From assembly GCA_963971535.1 (NCBI GenBank), contig OZ020591.1, forward strand, positions 13,919,577 to 13,983,576: a stretch of DNA of 64,000 bases, written 5' to 3'. The DNA comes from Notolepis coatsorum (lineage: Eukaryota > Chordata > Actinopteri > Aulopiformes > Paralepididae). A program made the translations under genes and the position numbers. Below the pieces are notes generated by a model. The model was given only the letters and a program-made list of their open reading frames with translations. It searched no databases and had not been told where the DNA came from. Positions 1 through 10,971 of the stretch are shown piece by piece (the first letter of the stretch is position 1; the number at the start of each line of letters is the position of its first letter).

Positions 1-320
1 ACCAGAGAAAGACGTTTGTCTTGTTTACATCAGGGTCCCCCATTTTCAATTCATAGTGACATTTATGACATACACAACATACAGGTATATAGTACTGTTA
101 CATTTGTGACATATAATATGCAAATATACAGTACTGTTACCCATAGATCCTGACAGAGAGTATATACATATGATGGGGAGGAGACTGTACATTAGGAGGG
201 GGTGGGTGGGAGAGAAATATACATATGGTGGAGAGACCAGGCCCATTGCAAGTTGCTGTACTCTGTCGTCTACTCTAAGCCATCCTAGGTAGTCAAAGTG
301 GGCAGGGGTGAGGTGGGTTC
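1..320 (-). mobile_element. LINE 3'-end fragment (minus orientation)
   Basis: Positions 238-312 match 28949-29031, which encode part of a LINE reverse-transcriptase C-terminus on the minus strand. Positions 1-64 match the 3'-UTR-like sequence also found at 6262-6325, 26450-26515 (opposite strand) and 29757-29815. The coding piece is joined straight to the UTR piece, so this copy carries an internal deletion. The left edge is outside the window. The clade is uncertain. Confidence 0.6.
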
Positions 321-532
321 TAGGACTAAGTTCAAGTAGTAGTTTGACCAGTTTGTTTTAAGAGACAATGAGACTAATTGCCTCTAGGGGTGGAATGCAA
401 CCCATTCACAGGTGTAAACGGTGCTTAGTCAAGAGTACAAACAACCCCCCCACCCCCCCACTCTCCAACCTCAGCATGCCTAGACGAGACCACACTACAG
501 TAAAATACTTATTCTGAAGACATTATTGTTAC

Positions 533-1239
533 CTACAGAATTGAGTGGTGGCGATGGTGGCAGCCGATCAACTGGCAGTGACTGTGTACTTGTTGTAGGT
601 AGACCCGCTTCATGCTGAATAAACAAAACAAAACAATTAGATGCTGCCTCTAGGAATGGAATGAAACAGTTTATTCACAGCAGGTTGTGAATCTAACAAT
701 ACTGTTACTTGCCTGTTTGCGTTTCTTCAAATCACCATTTTTATCATACAGTGGTGGCGATGGTGGCAGCCGATCAACTGGCAGTGACTGTGTACTTGTT
801 GTAGGTAGACCCGCTTCATGCTGAATAAACAAAACAAAACAAAAACATTAGATGCTGCCTCTAGGAATGGAATGAAACAGTTTATTCACAGCAGGTTGTG
901 AATCTAACAATACTGTTACTTGCCTGTTTGCGTTTCTTCAAATCACCATTTTTATCATACAGTGGTGGCGATGGTGGCAGCCGATCAACTGGCAGTGACT
1001 GTGTACTTGTTGTAGGTAGACCCGCTTCATGCTGAATAAACAAAACAAAACAAAAGCATTAGATGCTGCCTCTAGGAATGGAATGGAACAGTTTATTCAC
1101 AGCAGGTTGTGAATCTAACAATACTGTTACTTGCCTGTTTGCGTTTCTTCAAATCACCATTTTTATCATACAGTGGTGGTGGGAGCTGCTGTGTATCTGG
1201 CAGTGGTGTAACACACACAGTTTGTTCATCTCCCTGCTG
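533..1239. repeat. Tandem array of 210-bp exon-plus-intron units
   Basis: The unit begins near 638, 848 and 1058 with the same sequence (ttagatgctgcctctagg) and contains one exon, its acceptor and its GC donor. The copies are almost identical. The rightmost copy has a different exon 5' half (1175-1236), and the leftmost is truncated on its donor side. Exon lengths stay multiples of three, so copies can be gained or lost without breaking the frame. Confidence 0.85.
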
Positions 1240-1901
1240 AAAAAACACAAACAGAGAGGGAAATATTAGAACACATATCCTAGTTCCCATTAGTCATTAC
1301 TGCATGATTTGTTTCTTGTCTAGCTAATTCAACAGATTTAAGCATCATGTTATTATTATGAACAGCAAGGCCTATGTCAAAGCATGCTTTCATGGTTTTG
1401 CATGGTCTACATCATTGATTCACTATATTCCAACCACATAGCCTACACAGTAGATTACAAACAAAAACGAATGTGTATTTTTATTTTATTATTATTATTC
1501 CAATGTGATCGCGTGGCAAATACATTTTTCTTTGGCTGGCCTTGTTATGATAGCAGAATAATATATCTGCATTTCTGTCAGTACAAGATTAAGCAGTGAA
1601 TCACATTGAATAATAACATGATTATGTCTTGATGTCTGATGGACTCTGTAAGACTGTAAACACGCATTTGTCATGTCTCATCAATCATGAACCACGATTA
1701 TTTTCAAGAGAAACAAAACAGGCAAATAACCTAGCTAGTCAATCTGGACAAAAGCCTATATTAACAAATTAAAGCTGTTCAAATGCTTTTGCTGTTAGTG
1801 TTACTTGCCTTCCTGCTCCTGGCGTCCACCCCTGGTTTAGCAAAACTAAGTTTGCTTTGAACGAGTGTCGCACTCGTCCTCATCTTCTTCTTGGATGGCA
1901 T
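533..1901 (-). CDS. Unrecognised spliced gene: first five coding exons, three of them with GC donors
   Basis: Proposed exons on the minus strand are 1809-1901, 1135-1236, 924-1031, 713-820 and 533-614. Exon 1 begins with ATG (MPSKKKMRTSATL) and is 31 codons long. Exon 2 (34 codons) and exons 3 and 4 (36 codons each) start after good polypyrimidine-cag acceptors and stay in phase 0. They encode a Pro-rich stretch followed by YDKNGDLKKRKQ, a possible basic nuclear-localisation signal. Exons 1-4 all end in a GC donor (AAG or CAG, then gcaagtaac), the strong form of the rare GC-AG class. Exon 5 repeats the first half of exons 3 and 4, then ends in a normal GT donor (gtaac) in phase 1. Nothing convincing continues to the left, where a LINE lies. 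I do not recognise the protein. It could be a host gene or a multi-exon transposon gene. Confidence 0.5.
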
Positions 1902-1974
1902 CCTTGCAGTTGTGATGGTGAATGAAGACAGGTAGTCAGATACTGTTACACGACACCGGCCTAACGGCTATTGT

Positions 1975-2125
1975 TATGATAATGCGAGGTAGCGCCGGGG
2001 CCCGGGAGGCAGGTAAACACGAGCCGAGCCGAGCGCAGCGCGTTCTCGCGAGCGCGTGCGTGCACGCGCTTCTGCTCAAATCTTTAATACTCAGTGAGGT
2101 ACCACACCGTGCTACCCCGTCCCAT
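1975..2125 (-). promoter_or_regulatory. CpG-rich probable promoter of the minus-strand gene
   Basis: CpG dinucleotides are concentrated at about 1983-2075 in otherwise AT-rich DNA, just upstream (on the minus strand) of the ATG at 1901. At 2044-2053 lies tctcgcgagc, one base from the palindromic TCTCGCGAGA motif known from vertebrate CpG-island promoters. No TATA box is obvious, as is usual for this promoter type. The transcription start is inferred. Confidence 0.45.
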
Positions 2126-2404
2126 GAACAACGCATGCCTGCTTCTGAGAGACTAAGGTACTGTAAATGAGACGACTACATAAGAGAATATATCTACTGG
2201 AATCCAGTGACAATTCCCACCACATCTCCCTCTCCTTTTTTTCATGATTATCCGGGCAATATGGAATATTGAACTTTATAAGACAATTGCAGTTTCCCCC
2301 CCCCAGCCCTCTCTCTTGCGTCTACCTTCCCCGACTCTCATTAGAAGATGTGAACTTGTATACACACGGACAACAAACGAAAAATTATTGTGAAGGGATT
2401 TTCG

Positions 2405-2764
2405 TTTTGTTACTCTAAAAATTATGTATTATTTAATTATTAGCCTATACCTTGTAGACCGCAAACGGTGTTTATTTTTATTTTTTATTTTTCTCAATTA
2501 TTAAATATTAAACTAAGAGCCAGAAGGATGAGAACAAGGTGAAGGCTTAAATGATCTATGGATGATAACAAATACAATATATATATATTATTATTATTAT
2601 TATTATTATTATGAATGATGTATTATTTAATTAATAGCCTATACCTTGTAGACCGCAAACAGTTTTTTTTTTTTTTTTTTAATTTTTTTTTCTCAATTAT
2701 TAAATATTAAACTAAGAGCCAGAAGGATGAGAAATGATCTATGGATGATAACAAATACAAGTTA

Positions 2765-2800
<36 letters not shown>

Positions 2801-2815
2801 AAAAGAAAAGAAAAG
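2405..2815. repeat. Two diverged direct copies of about 200 bp with TTA microsatellites
   Basis: The block around 2420-2590 (tattatttaattattagcc, then aaactaagagccagaagg) recurs at 2618-2770 with a small internal deletion. Each copy is followed by an (ATT)n run. No coding signal is seen. The stretch 2125-2405 before it holds nothing I recognise. Confidence 0.7.
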
Positions 2816-2829
2816 TCCTCATTATTCTC

Positions 2830-3640
2830 TTGAGTATGAGTAGTGTGTGTAGGCATGTTTATGTATATATATCTTCTTTTTTTATTACATTTTTATAATT
2901 AGGAATGGGTGCATGTGTGCATGCATATGTATGTGTGTATGTGTATATATATGCACAGGTTTATGTGGGTATAGTGTGGTGATGTGTGTAGCATTGTCAT
3001 ACGTGCGTGGTGTGTGTGCATGCATACCTGCATGCATGCAAGCAGACGGGGCCGGTTCTGGCTTTTTGGGGGCCCTGAAAAAAAGTTGTATGGGGCCCCC
3101 TGAACGTTAAGAAGATATATTATTGTATTATTGTTTTTCCTTCTCTCTTCTTTTCTTGAGCATATAGGTACTTTCACTCAACGCACAAGAGTGCTTGGCT
3201 ACCAATAGAGACTTGTCATTTTAATAAAAAAAAAAAAAAAAAAAAAAGGCTAAAACGGCAGTTTAGGGACACTATACATGCACATAATGGTGATTGGTGT
3301 TGGTATGGGGGGTATGTGTTATGTGTGCTCACATGTGGGTGCAATGCATGTGAGCATATGCACATATGAGTGTAGGTATGACATATGGTTACCCTTCCCC
3401 GTATTGGTGTTAGTTGCTGTGTGTGTGTGTGTGTGTGAGTCGGTATGTATGTAGTTTTGTGTATATGTATGCATGCCGGTATATACTACGACTATTATTA
3501 TAATCTATGCTTTGAATGGTATTAGAGATCTATGTGAGCTATAGAGTTTAGAGACATGTCTGGAGGGGAGGGTGCTGTTGATTGTTGTGTGTGTATGTAT
3601 GTATGTATGCGTAGTATCGTGTATATGTATGCATACCTGC
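2830..3640. repeat. TG-rich sequence with direct duplication upstream of the L1-like ORF
   Basis: This stretch is rich in tgtgtgtatgtgta motifs, with a (TG)n run at 3421-3438 and a poly-A at 3224-3247. The block at 3480-3570 is repeated at 3650-3740 in diverged form (ctattattataatctat in both). It may include the 5' UTR of the LINE that starts coding at 4049, but the 5' end of that element was not fixed. Confidence 0.4.
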
Positions 3641-4048
3641 ATATACTATGACTATTATTATAATCTATTCTTTGAATTGTATTGGAGATATACTTGAGTT
3701 ACACAAATTAGCTATAGAGAAATTATTGGAGGGACTGTGCACCCGCATGCCGTCTACCATGCAGATATGGGCAACCTTTTGTCCCATAACTATAGCCACA
3801 CTCACCACCTTGTGGCAGGGGTTACTTAATGATAACCCCTCTTTCCACATAACCTTAATAATGTGGAATATCTCCTGTAACCGGTTAGAGGTTGCAGAAA
3901 TTGGAAGTTCACTGTTGGGTGTTATGTTTGTGTTTTATGTTTGTGTTCTTGTACACAAAGTTTCAGTTATCTATGTTTTTTTTATTTTTATTTTTTTGGT
4001 TAAAGGTTTTGAATACATATATAAGAAAAGAGCCTCAAAAGCAGTGCA

Positions 4049-5224
4049 ATGGGGACACTTAAATTAATCTCTCTCAATACAAATGGCCTAAATAACCCAA
4101 TAAAAAGGAAGAGGATACTGCAAAAACTTAAGAAGGAAGGAGGAGAAATAATCTTCCTTCAGGAAACACACTTGACCAAAGTGGAACATGCAAAGTTGGA
4201 GAAATTAGCCTCAGCCCAAGTATTCTTCTCCTCTCACACATCAGCAAAAAGAGGAGTGGCAATCCTCATAAAAAATAACCTCACTTTTAATAAAGAAAAA
4301 TGTATTAGAGATAAGGAAGGAAGATATGTTTTGGTTACGGGGGAAATAGAAGAACAACAAATAACTTTGATTAATGTCTACAATCCGCCTGGAAAAGGAG
4401 CAGATCTAATGAAAATAATCGTATCCTTGATAATGACAGAGGTGAAGGGAACACTCATAATGGGGAGAGACCTCAACTTGGTGATGAATCAGAAGGTAGA
4501 CACCCAAAGTAGAATAAAACATAAATCGGAACAAGCAGCAGTGTTATTAAGAAAAACCCAAATAGAGTTGGGACTTTTGGATGTTTGGCGTTGTCTACAT
4601 CCCCAAGGCAAGGCCTTCACCTTTTATTCCAATGCACATAAGGTCTATTCAAGACTAGATTACTTCTTTATGTTTAAAAATGAGATTTCAAAGGTCACAA
4701 AATGTGAAATATTACCTATAACTATAGCAGACCATGCACCAATCATAATGGAATTAAACTTGAAGATGGAACGAGGGGAAACGATTTGGAGGTTAAACAA
4801 CTCCCTATTTGGCGACCAGGACTTCAAGGAGAAAATAAAACATAGCATGAAGTCTTACTTTGAGATCAATGACAATGGAGAAGTGACATCCACAATACTG
4901 TGGGAAGCTGCAAAAGCAACAATACGAGGAGAAATCATAGCATATTCATCCTGGAAAAAGAAGCAAAGAGATAGAGAAAAGATGGTACTGGAAAACAAAG
5001 TAAAAAAACTACAAGAAGAACATGAGAAAGGGAGGAACAAAGAAGTACAGATAAAATTGAACGTAGCTAAAAAAGCATTGGAAACTATAGAAATACATGA
5101 CATTGAAAAGAATCTCATGCTCTGTAGGCAAACATATTATGACAACAGCCCAAAAGCACTGAAAATATTAGCATTTAAACTAAAGAAACAGAAAGAAAAA
5201 ACTGCAATAGCCACTTATGGATAA
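4049..5224 (+). pseudogene. LINE ORF2, endonuclease domain and start of reverse-transcriptase region
   Basis: 391 codons. The first ~230 residues form an apurinic-type endonuclease as in L1/Tx1 elements. Recognisable blocks are SLNTNGLNN near residue 8, FLQETH near 36, GRDLNLV (usually GGDFN), SRLDYFF and the terminal ADHAP block. The remainder is a lysine- and glutamate-rich linker leading to the RT domain. The frame is lost near 5217 and continues in another frame, so this copy cannot make full-length ORF2. The ATG at 4049 opens directly on the endonuclease and is a natural start. The altered GGDFN block suggests decay. Confidence 0.8.
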
Positions 5225-5932
5225 CAACTCCACATATAAGAGGGGGAAATCGAAAATAGCATTATGTTTTAAGGATTATTATCAAAACCTCTACACTCCA
5301 GAAGTAATAGGTGTGGACCCACAGAAAATTAAACAATACCTAGATATTTTAAACCTTCCCACAGTGTCCGTTAAACAAAATAATGAATTAGTACAACCAA
5401 TAGTAGAGACAGAAATCCTAAAGGTCATCCAGAAGGGTAAACCGGGAAAAAGTCCTGGAAGTGATGGATTTACTTACGAATTCTACAGGGAGTTTAGATA
5501 CCTAGTTACTCCCATCTTATGTAGAGTTTTTAATGAGATCCTACAAACAGGAAACTGGCCGGACACATGGAATTCTGCCATCATTACTGTTATACCTAAA
5601 GAAGGAAAAGACCCGACAGACTGTGCATCGTATAGACCAATATCGCTCTTAAATGTAGATCAAAAATTATTCACATCAATTATAGCAACCAGACTCTCAC
5701 ATATACTACCTAATATAATTAACTTGGACCAAACAGGATTCGTTAAAGATCGTCTCCTAAGCGACAATGTGCGGCATACTCTTAATATCATTGATTATGC
5801 AGTACAAACAAAGCAACAAATGCTGACATTGACATTAGATGCTGAAAAAGCCTTTGATCGGGTGTCATGGCCCTTCATATTTGGAGTATGTGAGAATTTT
5901 GGATTCCACCAAACTTTTATTAAATTGATTAA
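5217..5932 (+). pseudogene. LINE ORF2, N-terminal half of reverse transcriptase
   Basis: This continues the 4049 ORF after a frameshift. It shows the usual RT order: GKSPGSDGFTYEFY, then VIPKEGKDPTDCASYRPISLL, QTGFVKDR and the first catalytic aspartate block LDAEKAFDRVSW. Coding stops where the TTAA element inserts at 5933. The polymerase YADD box lies in the continuation at 7700. All key residues visible here are conserved, so inactivation came from the frameshifts and insertion. Confidence 0.8.
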
Positions 5933-6187
5933 AGGGGTTATGCACTGCTATTCCTAGCACTATTTGGGCAACTTTACACACTTCCTGTGAGTCTATGTAA
6001 CACATCTGTAATTTTTATTCCAAAAATAATCATTGTTTTATATTTCTAATCTTGTACTCAAAACCAGCATTTTTCAGCCTCATGAAAGCAGGCTATTATT
6101 GGTTTGGCTCCACCCATTCTGGCAGAATGCTTTGAGTGACAGCCACCCACCAAATAGCTCCGCCCATCTCCCCGTCAGAGATTAGGT

Positions 6188-6335
6188 TTCAGGTTACATA
6201 CAAATATGGTATGTCATAAATATAGAGATGTAGCAGTACTGTCTATCTATATATATATAATATGTTACCATGAATTGAAATTGGGGGACCCTGATGTAAA
6301 CAAGACGAAAGTCTTTCTCTGGTCTCCATCATAGC
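6188..6335 (+). mobile_element. LINE 3'-UTR fragment inside the TTAA element
   Basis: Shares gggggaccctgatgtaaac and the following ctttctctggtc with 26460-26515 and, inverted, with 1-45 and 29757-29800. It is preceded by duplicated blocks (tatgtcataaatatagagat at 6211 and 6371). Non-coding. Confidence 0.6.
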
Positions 6336-6544
6336 AGTACTGAGCAGTACTGTAGCAATACAAATCTGGTATGTCATAAATATAGAGATGTAGCAGTACT
6401 GTCTATCTATATATATGTTACCACTATTTGTAAAAGCCACAACCACGTTACCATATTTGTAATAATGTAAATCATTGTGTCGTTGTACATATTGTGTATA
6501 CACCGTTAGAAGCTAACATAGCTTAGCTTGGTAGCTATTGTGCT

Positions 6545-6885
6545 AACAACATATCCCGACGTCCGGCTCGCTGGCCGGCATGCACGCCCGACACAAAATG
6601 GTTCTCTCCTCTCTGTACACCCCCGTCCCCACGGGTACCCTGCCGGGGAGCCCATGGACGCGACAACGGCGGCAGCCGTAGGGTGCTCGAGCCCGCCGTA
6701 ACGCTAGTGGTACACAATAGCTATGAGCTAACTAACGCTACGGCCGCCGCTGTTGTCGCGTCCACAAGCTCCCCGGCAGGACACCCGCGAGAACGGGGGC
6801 ACACAAGGAGGAGAGAACCACCCCAAATCGAGCACTCATGCCGGCCGACAAGCCGGACACCGCGGTTGTTGTTAGCACAATAGTA
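6545..6885. repeat. GC-rich imperfect palindrome centred near 6717
   Basis: The left arm (gacgcgacaacggcgg near 6658) is the inverse of the right arm (ccgccgctgttgtcgcgtc near 6745), and further matches extend outward (ccggcatg and catgccgg). It lies in the TTAA element. ORFs across it are antisense partners of one another and are not taken as genes. Confidence 0.6.
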
Positions 6886-7009
6886 GCCCACTGTGATGCA
6901 CCGAGTGGGCCACCATTGATCAACATGCAGCGATGTGTAGCTTGCATGATGCGTGTGCAGTGCTTTGCCACACAGGTCTGAGAAGAGGACCTGCACATGA
7001 TAGCAACCG

Positions 7010-7280
7010 GGAGCGTCGCGGAGCATTCAGCCTGCTGGCTACCTAGATCCACTTCAACCAGCCGAGCGTCGGGAGCTCCAGCAGCTTGTCGATGTGCTAA
7101 TAGCCTGGAGCCAGCTACCGTTAGCTTGCAGAGGCTCCAGCACACCGACAAGCTGTTTAGCCAGCTACCGTTAGCTTGCAGAGGCTATTAGCACACCGAC
7201 AAGCTGTGTAGCCAGCAGGCTGAATGCTCCGCGACGCTGGTTGAAGTGGATATAGGTAGCCAGCAGGCTGAATGCTCAAC
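7010..7280. repeat. Inverted repeat with an internal direct repeat
   Basis: The sequence gcattcagcctgctggct at 7023-7040 returns inverted at 7216-7233 and again near 7258. Between the arms, ccagctaccgttagcttgca occurs twice (7110 and 7161 regions). It could fold into a long hairpin. No coding signal. Confidence 0.6.
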
Positions 7281-7699
7281 GACGCTCCCGGTTGCTAACG
7301 CCGGCCCCGGCTGGTGCTAAGTAGCTAGCGATCGCTCCCGAGTCCCGAGAGCTAACGCCGGTCTGTCTGTCGAAGACCGAGGGAACCGCATCAGGCTTCA
7401 GCTGATTAGTGATCTTCTGGACAAACCTTCCACCCTGCAGGTAGCAAGAATGGAGGCGGGCATTACTAAAACCACAGAGCCAATCACATCACTGTGCGCT
7501 ATAAACAGCGCCCTGTGACGTGCACCAGGTCGTCAAATCAACATGACCTGATTTACTAGAGGCAAAGAGGGGATGGGCTGTAGCTGAGGAATTCGCCAAT
7601 ATAGTATTTAGGCCCAAAAACACATTGATACGAACTCCTATTACTATAATACAATGCTAGAGACTGAAAAATGACATTTATAATGCATAGCACCTTTAA

Positions 7700-9572
7700 G
7701 GGAATATATAAAGAACCTAACGCAAGAGTAAGAGTGAATGGGACACTCTACGAAATTTATTTTAAAAAGGGGGACAAGACAAGGGGACCCATTATCGCCC
7801 CAAATATTTGCCTTATGCATAGAACCCTTAGCCGAAAGCATAAGGAAAAATATGAGGATAAAAGGTCTCACAATAAAGGAAGATGAACATAAACTAGCAC
7901 TGTACGCGGACGACATCATAGTGTATCTTACAGATATATATATTTCACTACCGGAGTTACTCGATGAAATTACAAACTATGGAGTTCTGTCTGGATATAA
8001 GCTTAATTTAAATAAAACTGAAGCTATGGAAGTAGGTGACCACTTGGAGAAAGACTTCAAAAAACAGTTTAACTTTAAATGGGACCGAAACAAAGTGAGA
8101 TATCTGGGAATAACTATACCTAATAACCTAGACAATCTACATCAGTGTAATTATGGAAGTTTGGAGAACTCTGTAAAGGAAGATCTGAATAGGTGGAAAA
8201 TTGTACCTCTCACTTTATTTGAAAAAATTAATATTATTAAAATGAACATCTTGCCACGTTTTCTATTTTTATTCCAAAACATGCCATTATACATAACACC
8301 TAAATGTTTCAACGTTTGGGAGGGGCTGCTGAGAAAATTTATATGGGATGAAAAGAAACCTAGAGTCAAACTCAAAATCTTGCAACAAAAAAAAGAAGGA
8401 GGGGGACTAGCATTACCAAATTTAATTAATTATTATTACGCAGCACAGGTAAAACCGATTCTAATATGGATGAAAAACGAGATGAGACCCAAATGGAAGT
8501 CAATTGAGTTGAATCTAGTGGAATCACTCAGCACATTGATCTTCTCCAGATATAAAAAAGCACAGATCAAAATACACAATTACTCTATATATAACACATT
8601 TAAAATCTGGAGGGAAATATGTAAAATAAATAAAATTAAGGAACAAGAAATGATCTGCTTAAGACAAATAGCATGGGACCCAGATTTTTCTCCAAACAGT
8701 ATTGACGGTTTTTTTAAGACATGGGAAGCTAAGGGCCTCATACGTTTCTATCAAATGTACAATGAAGGAGTGGATTCTTTTGAAAATGTAGCTAATAAAT
8801 ATGCCTGTCCTAGTAATCACTTTCACCGATACCTGCAAGTAAGAAGCTACTTAAGAGAAAAAGTCCAAATTAAAACTCTTGAAGATCTCCACCCCCTACT
8901 GAAATACATGATAAAGACTCAACAAAGCCATAACCTCAAAAATACAACTGGACAAATTTACAAAATGCTCCAAGAAAACAAAATTGAAGATTTAAGCTAT
9001 ATTAAAAATAAATGGGAGAAGGAACTGAAAACAAACATACCAGATAAGGAGTGGAATCAAAGCTTTAAAGATATCTTCCATTACATAAAATCACCCTTTT
9101 GGCAGGAGTATGCTTGGAAAATAAATATGAGGTACTTTAGAACACCATCGAGTATGTCCAAATACGCACAAAATGATCCCGGCTGCTGGAGGGAGTGTGG
9201 GGAGAAGAATGCAGACCATACACATATTTTCTTTACATGTAAAAAAATTCAAATCTACTGGTCAGATATTCTAGACATAATGGAACAGATGTTTAAGGAA
9301 GTGGGTATAGATAAACATGATATACTCTTAGGAACACGCCCCAAAAACCTACAAAAAGAAGAACTATACCTTTTTTTTTTATTTTGAGAGCTGCAGCACT
9401 TAAACAAATTACAAGAGCTTGGAAAAAACTTGAACCCCCGAAAGTAAACAAATGGTTAGAAACTGTAGAGGACATATATAGTATGGAAAAGGTAACCTAC
9501 AAAATCAATAAGAATGAAAATATGCTGGGAAAAAGATGGGGTCTCTTTAAACTATGGAGGGGTACTAGTTGA
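7700..9572 (+). pseudogene. LINE ORF2, reverse-transcriptase palm to C-terminus
   Basis: Continuation of the L1-like ORF2 right of the transposon. After an early frameshift around 7740, a 549-codon frame carries TRQGDPLSPQIFAL, the catalytic box YADDIIVYL and the thumb region (GYKLNLNKTEAM). A C-terminal zinc-knuckle-like Cys/His group (CWRECGEKNADHTHIFFTC) is typical of the L1 superclade. A ten-T run near 9371 shifts the frame again; the last ~60 residues, ending at 9572, lie in another frame. The homopolymer shift could be mutation or sequencing error. The catalytic residues are intact. Confidence 0.8.
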
Positions 9573-10107
9573 CAGACAGATCAGTCTTTAAGGAAGATTT
9601 TAACAGGAAACAGTGATGATCTACTGATCAATTGTTGGGGAACACCCCTTAGGCCTACAGCTACTGTATACCTACAATGAAAATTCAAGCCTTTTTACTT
9701 ATTATTATTATTTTATTTAAATTTTTAGTTTTTTGGTTGGTTTCTTTTTTCTATTAATTTCTTATTTGTTTGCTGTTATTATTGTTGTTGTTGTTTGTTG
9801 TTTTTCTTGTGTGTGTGTGGGGACGGGTAGGGATGGATGTTGGATGTGTGCCGGTCCGGGATCTATGCTGGTGCTCGCCCCTTTGTTTGTGTTTTCGTCT
9901 CCTGTTTTTTGTATGGGTGATGGGTAAAAAGAAAAAAAAAAAAAAAAAAAAAAAGTGTCAAGATTTGGAATATGCGTATGTACATTTGTGTGGGTATGTA
10001 CGTATGTAAGTATGGACAGGTGCAGATGTGTATGTGGGTACACTTACTATACCTAAATGTAAAATGTTTTTGTTTGACACAATAAAGTATAAAAAAAAAA
10101 AAAAAAA
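9573..10107 (+). other. LINE 3' UTR with poly-A tail
   Basis: T- and TG-rich non-coding sequence after the ORF2 stop, with an internal A-run at about 9934-9953, an AATAAA at about 10080 and a terminal A-run. This is the expected end of an L1-type insertion. Confidence 0.7.
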
Positions 10108-10754
10108 ACGAATGTTAATGTTAGTTTTGTCTCTATATTTGCTCCATCGCCCTTCTCTCGCGGACAGGGCGTTCACTGCCTCGCTCTCCTGGCACTCTGC
10201 TCCGTGCGCATGCTCACTGAACGTAATTGAATGTTGACGCGCTATCTCACTGGCTTGACATATCCGTATAGCGCACTCCAACGTGAGGTCCATTTCCCTC
10301 AACAATTTCTCCCTGATTTTCTTCTCATTAGTCCCCAACACTATCTGATCTCTTACCATAGAGTCTCTGAGAGCACCAAAATTGCAGGACTTTGCCTTTA
10401 TCTTGAGATCGGTGAGAAAGTTATCAAATGACTCACCCGGGTTCTGAAAACGGCAACGAAAGATGTACCTCTCGTACGTTTAATTTTTTCTTGGCAGGCA
10501 GTGCTCGTCAAACTTTTGTATGACTTTGTCAAACTCGTCTCCGTCCTCGGGCTCAGCAGCAACACAAAGGTGTTGAAGACCTCTATTGCCTCCGTGCCGG
10601 CGATGGTGAGCAGCATGGCTATGTTCCTCGCATCTACACTCTTGTCCACTCCAACAGCGGCGAGATACAGCAGGAATTGCTGTTTGAACGTTCTCCAATT
10701 TGCATCCACATTTCCTGTCTGTTTCCATGTGCCGGGCGGTTTAAATGCTTCCAT
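10108..10754 (-). pseudogene. Gypsy gag fragment (duplicate copy)
   Basis: Minus-strand gag starts at ATG 10754 (MEAFKPPGTW), 26 bp inside the LTR. A frameshift follows VFNTFV, an extra T appears near 10515, and a stop follows LPRKN at about 10480, after which an open frame continues (MVRDQIVLGTNEKK). Cut off at 10108 by the LINE tail, so the zinc knuckles and protease are absent. The full-length partner is at 21200-22620. Confidence 0.8.
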
Positions 10755-10779
10755 CTTCTTGCTTTTACTCCTGGTACCA

Positions 10780-10971
10780 TGTAAAGATTGTAGTCTACTA
10801 TCAATAAGACACTTGGTTAGTTCTTTATGCTCGCTTCAGCCAGCTGTTTATTGTCTGCCGGTTGTACACAGGTGCTCTAATTATATAGCCCTACCAGTAA
10901 CTATAGTAACAGGTTGCATGATGTTATACTGCCACTTAGTGGTAGCAGCTATGATAGCAACTATCATTACA
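10780..10971 (-). repeat. Gypsy LTR (192 bp), duplicate copy
   Basis: Begins tgtaaag and ends attaca on the plus strand, giving TG...CA ends in either orientation. It is the same length as the LTR at 22646-22837, with a few substitutions. On the gag side it is followed by TGGTACCAGGAG, a primer-binding site immediately after the LTR. Confidence 0.85.

Larger units (their letters stand above)
5933..7695. mobile_element. TTAA-flanked DNA transposon (piggyBac- or Kolobok-like), 1.76 kb
   Basis: TTAA is duplicated at 5929-5932 and 7696-7699. The ends are imperfect inverted repeats: AGGGGTTATGCA on the left and, read inwards, AGGTGCTATGCA on the right. TTAA duplication is the hallmark of the piggyBac and Kolobok superfamilies. 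No transposase is visible, so it is non-autonomous. It carries a LINE 3'-UTR copy (6188-6335) and two palindromic GC-rich blocks. The same terminal motif bounds the element at 12388-13415. Confidence 0.75.
3640..10107 (+). mobile_element. L1/Tx1-group LINE, near full length but interrupted
   Basis: An ORF2-type coding region runs 4049-9572 and is followed by a 3' UTR with AATAAA at about 10080 and a poly-A at 10091-10107. The ORF is split by a TTAA-flanked DNA transposon at 5933-7695. Removing that insert and one TTAA rejoins the reading frame exactly (residues LIKGIYKEP). No ORF1 was recognised upstream. The 5' boundary is approximate. The poly-A is also the left edge of the duplicated Gypsy segment. 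Confidence 0.8.

Noticed and set aside
6721-7191. Overlapping GC-rich ORFs on both strands
   Set aside because: They lie in palindromic non-coding parts of a TTAA transposon and show no protein family features.
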